From contig CAZPUJ010000378.1 in NCBI GenBank assembly GCA_964589725.1, forward strand, positions 1 to 5,475: a stretch of DNA of 5,475 bases. Direction: 5' to 3'. The notes under the pieces are model-generated. The model saw only the letters and a list, made by a program, of their open reading frames with translations. It ran no database searches and was not told where the DNA came from. Both the position numbers and the translations under genes were made by a program. Shown piece by piece: positions 1 through 5,475 of this stretch. The DNA is from CAYSHJ01 sp964589725. GTDB lineage: Bacteria; Planctomycetota; Planctomycetia; Planctomycetales; Planctomycetaceae. Every line of letters begins with the position of its first letter. Position 1 is the stretch's first letter.

Positions 1-1
1 C

Positions 2-3000
2 TTCAACATGGCTAATTTGGCGGCGCGGCCGATGTTTGAACTTGGCGGTGATGGTAACGACGTGCTCAACGGGGCGGCCGGCGCGGACTCGCTCGACGGC
101 GGTGCCGGCAATGATTCGTTGCGGGGCGGGGCTGGCAGCGATTCACTTGACGGTGGTGCCGGCACAAACACGCTTTTCGCAACCGGCAACGGCAACTTCA
201 CGCTGACAAACACCAGTCTGACAGCCGGTGCCACGGACACGCTGGCAAATTTGCAGGTCGCCCATCTGAAGGGCGGCATCGGTTCAAATACCTTCAATGT
301 CAGTGGATGGACCGGCAAGGGAAATCTTGTCGGCGGGGGAGGCACAGCAGATACGATCGTCGCTAGCAAGGACGCGAATTTCACATTGTCGAACAAGCTG
401 TTGAAATCCAGCGACGACATGAGCTTGTCGCTCAGCGGTTTCACGAACGCGACGTTGACTGGCGGCGCGGGAAACAACTTTTTTACCGTCGGCGCCTGGA
501 CGGGTGCGGGCTCGCTGAACGGCGGCACCGGCAAAGACTCGGTGAATGCAACGCGCACTGCCAATCAAACCATAACGACGACGTCATTAGCTGCGACCGG
601 GTTCGGTACAATCATCTTGTCCGACATCGAGCTCGCCCGACTGACAGGCGGCGCGAACAACAACACGTTCAACATCAGTAATTGGAATGGTGGCGGCACA
701 TTGAAAGGGGGCGGTGGGGCCGACACGGTCGTCGCCACCCGGGATGCGAACTTCACTCTTTCGGACACAACACTGAGCGCGTCCAATGTCCTGAGCATGA
801 CGCTGGCCGGTATCGGGATTGTAAACCTCGGCGGTGGCGTGAGCGACAACACATTCACGGTCGACGAATGGACGGGCGCGGGACTTCTGGACGGCGGCGA
901 AGGCACCGACTCAGTCCGATCCACCCGCGATGCCAATCAAACCTTGACGACGACGTCTCTGTCTGCAAACGGGTTCGGCACGCTCGCATTGTCCGCCATC
1001 GAGTCGGCACGGTTGGAAGGCGGGGCCAGCGACAACACGTTCGACGTCAGTGGTTGGATCGGCCGCGGTACACTCAAGGGTGGAGGCGGGGCGGACGAAG
1101 TCGTCGCCAGCCAGGATGCGGACATCAGCGTCACCGACAATCATTTAGAGAGTTCCAATGGTCTGGACATATCTCTGAACGGCATTGGGATCGCGAACCT
1201 CAGCGGTGGCGTCAGTGACAATACATTCAAGGTCAGCGAGTGGACGGGGACGGGCACGCTGAACGGCGGCGCGGGCACAGACTTATTGCGATCCACCCGC
1301 GATGCCAGTCAAACCTTGTCGGCGACGTCATTGGCTGCTCCGGGGTTCGGCACGTTGATGCTGTCCGACATCGAGTCAGCTTATCTGATCGGCGATGTGA
1401 GCGATAACACATATAACGTCAGCGATTGGCTCGGCCTCGCCACACTGCAAGGCGGAGGCGGGTCGGACGAAGTCGTCGCCAGCCAGGATGCGGACATTTT
1501 CATCTCGAACGAAAGATTGAGAACGTCCAATATGAGCATTTCTCTGAACGCGATTACGGTCGCAAGCCTCGGGGGTGGTGCGGGCGACAACACCTTCACG
1601 GTCGACAACTGGACGGGTACGGGCACTCTGAACGGCGGCCCAGGCAATGACGTCGTGAAGGCAACGCGCGATACCGATCAAACCTTAACGACGACGTCAT
1701 TGGATGCTCCCGGATTCGGCACCCTGACTCTGTCCGACATCGAGTCGGCCCGACTGACAGGCCGCGCGAGCAACAACACGTTCACCGTCAGCGGTTGGAC
1801 CGGCACCGGCGAGTTGGCTGGCGGCGGCGGGTCGGACAAAGTCGTCGCCACCCGCGATGCCGACTTCACACTCTCAGACACAGAATTGAAGGCTTCCGAT
1901 GGCCTGAGAATCCTGAGAATGACGCTGGACGGCATTGGGATTGCGAACCTCGACGGTGGCGTGAGCGACAACAGATTCACGGTCGACGACTGGACGGGTA
2001 CGGGGACGCTGAACGGCGGCACGGGCACGGACACACTGCAATCGACCCGCGACGCCGATCAGACGTTGACGACGACGTCACTGGGTTCGCCCGGGTTCGG
2101 CACGCTGACGTTATCCGGCTTCGAGTCAGCCCGATTGACAGGCGGCCCGAGCAACAACACGTTCTTCGTTGGCAAGTGGATCGGCACCGGCATACTGTCT
2201 GGTGGTGGCGGGACGGACAAGGTCGTCGCCAACCGTAATGAAGACTTTACACTCTCGGATAAAAGATTGACCGCGTCCGATGGCCTGACCATGACGATGA
2301 CCATGAAAATGACACTGTCCGGCATTGGGGTCGCAAGCCTTGGCGGTGGCGTGAGCGACAACACATTCACGGTCGGTGAATGGACGGGCACGGGAACGCT
2401 GAACGGCGGCACGGGCACGGACACGCTGCGATCAACCCGCGATACCAATCAAACCTTGACGACGACGTCATTGGTTGCGCCCGGTTTCGGTAAGCTGACG
2501 TTATCCGGCATCGAGTCGGCCCGATTGACAGGCCGTGCGAGCAACAACACGTTCTTCGTTGGCCAGTGGACCGGCACCGGCACGCTGACTGGTGGAGGCG
2601 GGTCGGACAAAGTCGTCGCCAACCGCGATGCGGACTTCATCCTCTCGGACACAAAACTGACCGCGTCCAATGGCCTGAGCATGACGCTGGTTGGCATTGG
2701 GATCGCGAGCCTCGGCGGGGGCGCAAGCAACAACGTTTTCACGGTCAGCAAGTGGAGCGGCAGCGGAACGCTTAACGGATCGACCGGCACCGACCGAATC
2801 GAAGTTGATCGCAACACGGACATGACCCTGACCAACACGTCGCTGGCGGCGGCCGGCTTCGGTACGCTGACGTTGAACAGCATCGAAGCCGCGAGCCTCA
2901 CTGGCGGAGATTTGGCCAACGTGCTTCGCGCGGAGGCCTTCACGCTCGGCGACGTGACTCTGCAAGGTGGTGACGGCGACGACGTATTGATGGGTGGTTC

Positions 3001-3409
3001 GGGGAACGACGTGTTGACTGGTGGCCCGGGGAACGATTCGCTCCTCGGCGGCAGCGGCCGCGATCTGTTGATCGGCGACGCCGGAGAGGACACGCTCGGC
3101 GGCGACGCCGGCGAAGACATCCTCATCGGCGGGACCAGCTCGCACAGCACCAAGATCAGCGCCTTGAGCGCGATCATGGCCGAATGGACAAACAGTGGGA
3201 GTAGCTTCGCCCAGCGAGTCGTCAACCTTCTCATCGGCGGCGGACTAAATGCGGGCACCAAGCTCAATAGCACGACTGTGCAAGATGATTCATCCGCCGC
3301 CGACCAGCTCACCGGCGGCACCGACATCGACTGGTTCTTCCAATCGAGCTCGGATGTGCTCATCGACTTTGACACGGGCGCGGGCGAGATCAACACGACG
3401 ATAATTTGA
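2..3409 (+). CDS. RTX/hemolysin-type calcium-binding repeat protein, 5'-partial (surface or secreted, adhesin-like)
   Basis: This is the C-terminal part of a giant repeat protein; residues are counted from the ATG at position 8. Residues 13-56 form a first RTX block (GGxGxDxL nonapeptides, e.g. GGAGNDSLR). Residues ~52-978 are a tandem array of ~62-residue units of two alternating types. Residues 986-1042 are a second RTX block. Residues 1044-1133 hold a C-terminal module with ALSAIMAEW (1052-1060) and QLTGGTDIDWFF (1100-1111), which I recognise from planctomycete surface proteins. RTX nonapeptides are known to bind Ca2+ in a parallel beta-roll; that the protein is exported is inferred. The frame is open to the left edge. 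The residues before the ATG (Phe-Asn) complete an FNMANL segment that matches the FNVSGW consensus of the repeats, so ATG 8 is probably internal. The true start and any signal are outside the window. The stop is TGA at 3407-3409. Function is not assignable beyond structural or adhesive; no enzymatic domain is visible. Confidence 0.88.
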   Translation, partial: FNMANLAARPMFELGGDGNDVLNGAAGADSLDGGAGNDSLRGGAGSDSLDGGAGTNTLFATGNGNFTLTNTSLTAGATDTLANLQVAHLKGGIGSNTFNVSGWTGKGNLVGGGGTADTIVASKDANFTLSNKLLKSSDDMSLSLSGFTNATLTGGAGNNFFTVGAWTGAGSLNGGTGKDSVNATRTANQTITTTSLAATGFGTIILSDIELARLTGGANNNTFNISNWNGGGTLKGGGGADTVVATRDANFTLSDTTLSASNVLSMTLAGIGIVNLGGGVSDNTFTVDEWTGAGLLDGGEGTDSVRSTRDANQTLTTTSLSANGFGTLALSAIESARLEGGASDNTFDVSGWIGRGTLKGGGGADEVVASQDADISVTDNHLESSNGLDISLNGIGIANLSGGVSDNTFKVSEWTGTGTLNGGAGTDLLRSTRDASQTLSATSLAAPGFGTLMLSDIESAYLIGDVSDNTYNVSDWLGLATLQGGGGSDEVVASQDADIFISNERLRTSNMSISLNAITVASLGGGAGDNTFTVDNWTGTGTLNGGPGNDVVKATRDTDQTLTTTSLDAPGFGTLTLSDIESARLTGRASNNTFTVSGWTGTGELAGGGGSDKVVATRDADFTLSDTELKASDGLRILRMTLDGIGIANLDGGVSDNRFTVDDWTGTGTLNGGTGTDTLQSTRDADQTLTTTSLGSPGFGTLTLSGFESARLTGGPSNNTFFVGKWIGTGILSGGGGTDKVVANRNEDFTLSDKRLTASDGLTMTMTMKMTLSGIGVASLGGGVSDNTFTVGEWTGTGTLNGGTGTDTLRSTRDTNQTLTTTSLVAPGFGKLTLSGIESARLTGRASNNTFFVGQWTGTGTLTGGGGSDKVVANRDADFILSDTKLTASNGLSMTLVGIGIASLGGGASNNVFTVSKWSGSGTLNGSTGTDRIEVDRNTDMTLTNTSLAAAGFGTLTLNSIEAASLTGGDLANVLRAEAFTLGDVTLQGGDGDDVLMGGSGNDVLTGGPGNDSLLGGSGRDLLIGDAGEDTLGGDAGEDILIGGTSSHSTKISALSAIMAEWTNSGSSFAQRVVNLLIGGGLNAGTKLNSTTVQDDSSAADQLTGGTDIDWFFQSSSDVLIDFDTGAGEINTTII
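44..175 (+). repeat. N-proximal RTX nonapeptide block (about five repeats)
   Basis: This encodes residues 13-56 of the repeat protein: GGDGNDVLN, GAAGADSLD, GGAGNDSLR, GGAGSDSLD and a decayed GGAGTNTL. Four carry the Asp of the GGxGxDxUx consensus; the last has Asn in its place. Such repeats bind Ca2+ between successive turns in known RTX proteins. The block sits between the end of an earlier repeat unit and the start of the 62-residue array. Confidence 0.85.
1904..1920 (+). repeat. 9-bp direct duplication in the A5 unit
   Basis: CTGAGAAT occurs at 1904-1911 and again at 1913-1920. It encodes LRILRM where other A units have LSM, and it accounts exactly for the 195-bp instead of 186-bp spacing between the Trp codons at 1796 and 1991. 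It looks like in-frame replication slippage within a tolerant loop. Confidence 0.75.
2291..2314 (+). repeat. Four tandem ATGAMN hexamers in the A6 unit
   Basis: ATGACG, ATGACC, ATGAAA and ATGACA follow one another and encode MTMTMKMT. Typical A units have a single ATGACG here (LSMTL). The three extra hexamers are 18 bp, exactly the excess over 186 bp between the Trp codons at 2177 and 2381. This is an in-frame microsatellite-like expansion at the same loop as the A5 duplication. Confidence 0.8.
2963..3133 (+). repeat. C-proximal RTX nonapeptide block (about six repeats)
   Basis: This encodes residues 986-1042. The turns GGDGDDVLM, GGSGNDVLT, GGPGNDSLL and GGSGRDLLI fit GGxGxDxUx; they are followed by GDAGEDTLG and GDAGEDILI, in which the second Gly is Asp. 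The key Asp is kept in all six, so this block is better preserved as a Ca2+ site than the N-proximal one. It directly precedes the C-terminal module. Confidence 0.88.
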
Positions 3410-3433
3410 CGACGACGAAAAACGGTCGAAGTA

Positions 3434-3537
3434 TTAAGAGCCTCTAACAAACCCGAAGCGTCAGCGAGGGCGTCGAGGAATTGTGCTTGAATCCGTCCCT
3501 CGCTCACGCTTCGGGTTAGTTTTGTTAGAGGCTTTAA
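3434..3537. repeat. Long imperfect inverted repeat of planctomycete type (REP-like palindrome; possible terminator)
   Basis: The left arm is 3434-3470 and the right arm 3497-3537, with a 26-nt loop. The inner stem pairs 3451-3470 (ACCCGAAGCGTCAGCGAGGG) with 3497-3516, 19 of 20 positions matching. The outer stem pairs 3440-3451 (GCCTCTAACAAA) with 3521-3532, 12 of 12. A 4-nt TAGT bulge (3517-3520) separates the two stems on the right side. The inner sequence matches a dispersed repeat I recognise from planctomycete genomes, where it is often mis-called as short proteins containing NPKRERG or RSVSEG; those words appear here on the minus strand. It begins 24 nt after the upstream stop codon, so transcripts would fold into a hairpin. 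There is no U-tract after it, so an intrinsic-terminator role is only possible. The rest of the gap (3538-3610) shows no convincing promoter or gene. Confidence 0.8.
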
Positions 3538-3610
3538 GGGCAGCGCCACGAAGCCGCATCTCGGAATCCGAAACAAGCACGAATTTCCAAATCTTCGGCG
3601 TTAACGAACT

Positions 3611-3618
3611 AGGAGAGG
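3611..3618 (+). promoter_or_regulatory. Shine-Dalgarno site for the GTG-started phosphoesterase gene
   Basis: AGGAGAGG lies just before GTG 3622; its AGGAG core ends 6 nt upstream of the start. An in-frame TAG at 3610-3612 overlaps the site and blocks any further upstream start. Together these fix GTG 3622 as the start rather than the later GTG codons at 3664 or 3721. Confidence 0.85.
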
Positions 3619-3621
3619 TTC

Positions 3622-5475
3622 GTGAACCGGTTCCGTCCGTCAATTCTGACTCGCGGGGTCTTCGTGCCAGCCGCTTGCAGGTGTCTTTGGCGGCGGCGAG
3701 GGCTCCGGCAGTGGAACGTCGTGGAGGCGCTGGAGGATCGTAGCCTGCTGGCGTTTTCCGTCCTGAATGCCGACGTCTTTTCCACCGGCGGATTACGGTT
3801 GGTGGCCGATTTGAATCAGGCAGTGGACGCCAGCACGGTGCAGGCGAGCGATCTGGTCGTGGACGGCACACAAGTGGCGACGTCGGTCAATGTGCTGGAT
3901 CCGAATACGGTTGAGTTCGTTCTCCCGACGCTTCTGGCCGGGATGCACTCTGCGGACATCGTGGCGGGCGCGATGCTGGACACGCAGGGAACCGTCGTGG
4001 AGTCCTTCACCAAATCATTCGTCGTCGCGAGCGCGCCGCAATACACGATGAAGCACAATCCGCGGCTGCAGCCGGGCAACGCACCGCTTGTCGGCTATGC
4101 AGGGAGCGAACTCGATCGAGTGGATCTTCTCTGGCAGACGATTCCGGGCGGCACGGGGACTCAGGATTCGTTCTCGGTCGCGTACCGAGCCGCCGGGTCC
4201 ACGACGTGGCAAACGGTGTCGCTCAACACCCTTGTTAACACGGGAGTGCAGGGGCGGGTCGTGCGGTCGGCGACAATCACCGAGCTGAATTGGAATTCGG
4301 ACTACGAGTATCGCGTCCGGCATCATGAGGCGGACGTGATCGTCGGACAGTACGCCAGCACGTTCCACACGCGGTTGCAGGCTGGCGACGACACGCCGTT
4401 CACTTTCGTCGCGTATGGTGACTCTGCATTTGGCGCAGCGACCGGGTTTCGGCAGGTGCAGTCACGGATCAACCAGGTGGATCCATCGTTCGCGGTGCTG
4501 CTGGGCGACAACGTCTACGACGCCGGTTCGCATCAGGAATCTGACTCGCGCTTCGATTCGCTCGTCAACCCCGAGGCAGCAGCGTGGATGGCCGGACACA
4601 TCGACTATCTGGGATTGGGCAATCACGACATCCGCACGGGGTCCGGATTGCCGAGCGAGCAGAATTATTCGGTGCCGATCCCGGTCGCCGGAGTCACGGC
4701 CTCGGCTGCCCCGCCGGCGACCGAACGGCCCGAGCACAGCTTTTCCTGGGACTACGGCGGCGTGCATTTCGTCACGTTCGACGCGAACAGCCTGAGCAAC
4801 GTCGCGCGGCTCGACGGGTTGCTGAATTGGGTCGTCACCGATCTGAATGCTTCGAACGCGCGTTGGAAAATCGTCTATGGTCATCACCCCATCGCTGGCG
4901 CGCCCGACAAGCCGGAGAATCCCGGCGGCAATTACTATCAGCAAGTCGTTAACCGGTTGAAGGCGGCGGGCGTGGACCTGTTCATGACCGGCCACTCGCA
5001 CACCTACAGTTGGACCTATCCTCTGACCGGGCAAATCAACGGCGTGGCGACCTACGTGGACCACGGCGCGGACGATCACTTCCACGCCGGCGAAGGGCTG
5101 CCGCAACTGGTCTCGGGCGTCGGGGGCACCGAGCTTCGCCCGGGGAACTACAGCCAATTCCCGTTCGTCGCCGAGGGCTTCACCAGCACCACGCCAATCC
5201 GGACGCGGCTGGGTTTCTCGCAGATCATCGTCACGCAGGATCGTCTCACGGTCAGTTATATCGCTGCTGACAACGGCGAGGTGATCGATTCATTCCTCAT
5301 CGCGAAAGATCCCGCTCCGCAGACGGTCTCGTTTCAGCAAGCGGTCAACGGCTACACCGGGACGGTCGATACGTTCCTGCACCAGAACGCACCCGGCACC
5401 GACAACGCCGCGGCCACATCGCTGAAGGTCGACAACGACGACCCGGCTGGCACGGGACGGGACGCCCAGACGCTG
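3622..5475 (+). CDS. Purple-acid-phosphatase-like metallophosphoesterase with LEDR-type N-terminus and DNRLRE-type domain, 3'-partial
   Basis: The reading frame is open for 618 codons to the right edge. Residues 1-33 are Arg-rich, and EALEDRSLLA (35-44) is a variant of the planctomycete LEPR-xLL motif. Residues ~45-136 look like an SbsA/Big-type Ig-like domain. Residues ~139-252 resemble the FN3-like N-terminal domain of purple acid phosphatases, ending in YEYRVRHHE. Residues ~258-560 are the calcineurin-like catalytic domain with all five metal motifs: YGDS (D267), GDNVY (D296, Y299), GNHD (N334, H335), VYGHHP (H421) and GHSHTY (H458, H460). Tyr299 matches the ligand that makes these enzymes purple. 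Residues ~568-618 (SFQQAVNGYTGTVDTFL) begin a DNRLRE/CBM96-like domain cut by the window. The likely reaction is dimetal phosphomonoester or diester hydrolysis outside the cytoplasm; the substrate is unknown. The first GGxG-like ligand loop is GDSAFG rather than the classical GDxG, a mild divergence. Confidence 0.9.
   Translation, partial: MNRFRPSILTRGVFVPAACRCLWRRRGLRQWNVVEALEDRSLLAFSVLNADVFSTGGLRLVADLNQAVDASTVQASDLVVDGTQVATSVNVLDPNTVEFVLPTLLAGMHSADIVAGAMLDTQGTVVESFTKSFVVASAPQYTMKHNPRLQPGNAPLVGYAGSELDRVDLLWQTIPGGTGTQDSFSVAYRAAGSTTWQTVSLNTLVNTGVQGRVVRSATITELNWNSDYEYRVRHHEADVIVGQYASTFHTRLQAGDDTPFTFVAYGDSAFGAATGFRQVQSRINQVDPSFAVLLGDNVYDAGSHQESDSRFDSLVNPEAAAWMAGHIDYLGLGNHDIRTGSGLPSEQNYSVPIPVAGVTASAAPPATERPEHSFSWDYGGVHFVTFDANSLSNVARLDGLLNWVVTDLNASNARWKIVYGHHPIAGAPDKPENPGGNYYQQVVNRLKAAGVDLFMTGHSHTYSWTYPLTGQINGVATYVDHGADDHFHAGEGLPQLVSGVGGTELRPGNYSQFPFVAEGFTSTTPIRTRLGFSQIIVTQDRLTVSYIAADNGEVIDSFLIAKDPAPQTVSFQQAVNGYTGTVDTFLHQNAPGTDNAAATSLKVDNDDPAGTGRDAQTL

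Larger units (their letters stand above)
161..2941 (+). repeat. Tandem array of alternating A/B coding units, 186-bp (62-aa) period
   Basis: A conserved Trp codon marks each unit, at 308, 497, 683, 869, 1055, 1241, 1427, 1610, 1796, 1991, 2177, 2381, 2567 and 2753. Spacing is 186 bp in nine of thirteen intervals; the exceptions are 189, 183, 195 and 204, all multiples of three. A units follow Trp with GTGTLxGGGGxDKVVAxRDADFTLSD and then MTLxGIGIAxL in sequence. B units instead carry GGTGTDTLRSTRD, QTLTTTSL and GFGTLTLSxIESARL. Types alternate strictly: a decayed B-like unit (161-307), then seven A+B pairs (372 bp each without indels). The last B unit has Phe (codon 2939) where the next Trp is expected. 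Each unit holds one GGxGxDxU-like turn. The fold is unknown; a beta-solenoid or stacked beta-sandwich chain is plausible. Confidence 0.9.

Noticed and set aside
682..2238. Arg-rich plus-strand open frames inside the array (e.g. 682-1218, 1795-2238)
   Set aside because: They are the shifted reading of the same repeats; because 186 is divisible by three, the same stop-free pattern recurs in every unit. The sense frame has recognisable RTX domains.
161..2941. CRISPR-like or satellite interpretation of the repeats
   Set aside because: The repeats are protein-coding, in frame, contiguous without spacers, and conserved at amino acid level with synonymous drift.
3440..3537. Palindrome as a classical Rho-independent terminator
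   Set aside because: No run of T follows the right arm (TTTAAGGG only), so it is recorded as a repeat with a possible, unproven terminator role.
2449..3576. Long minus-strand open frame (375 codons) opposite the repeat gene
   Set aside because: Low-complexity Ser/Pro/Val-rich translation that mirrors the sense repeats and runs through the intergenic palindrome. It is a by-product of the GC-rich biased sense codons and the 3-divisible repeat period.
3483..3743. Small plus-strand frame of 86 codons across the intergenic gap
   Set aside because: It begins in the palindrome loop, overlaps the phosphoesterase start in another frame, and has no ribosome site or domain.
3461..3871. Minus-strand open frame containing NPKRERG
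   Set aside because: It starts in the palindrome and runs opposite the start of the phosphoesterase gene; the NPKRERG word is the translated dispersed repeat, a known source of false proteins.
4462..5157. Minus-strand open frame of 231 codons opposite the phosphatase domain
   Set aside because: The sense strand encodes all five metallophosphoesterase motifs in order, so this is an antisense shadow.

Overview
The window looks like planctomycete chromosome. The evidence is: (1) a large RTX-type repeat protein ending in a C-terminal module that recurs at the ends of planctomycete surface proteins; (2) a second gene whose N-terminus carries an LEDRSLLA motif, a variant of the LEPR-xLL signature typical of large planctomycete exported proteins; (3) an intergenic palindrome built on the CCCGAAGCGT-AGCGAGGG sequence that is scattered through many planctomycete genomes; (4) GC-rich DNA. 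The assignment rests on recognising these families, not on a database search.

Layout: 2-3409 (+) is the 3' part of a very large gene for a calcium-binding-type repeat protein. From left to right it encodes the tail of an earlier repeat unit, a short RTX block (44-175), an array of alternating ~62-residue A and B units with an almost exact 186-bp period (161-2941), a second RTX block (2963-3133) and a C-terminal module. The ATG at position 8 is very probably internal, and the gene continues beyond the left edge. Positions 3410-3621 are a 212-bp intergenic gap holding a long imperfect inverted repeat (3434-3537). Positions 3622-5475 (+) are the first 618 codons of a secreted or surface purple-acid-phosphatase-like metallophosphoesterase. 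It starts at GTG behind a strong Shine-Dalgarno and runs off the right edge inside a DNRLRE-type domain.

Both genes point the same way and both products are probably extracytoplasmic: one a structural or adhesin-like repeat protein, the other a multidomain phosphoesterase. The palindrome between them argues for separate transcription units, and nothing in the sequence shows that they act in one pathway. The least ordinary content is the two-type 186-bp array: its strict period, its length changes confined almost wholly to one loop, its modified end units, and a vestigial RTX turn retained in each unit. No RNA gene, CRISPR array, insertion sequence or transposase was seen.
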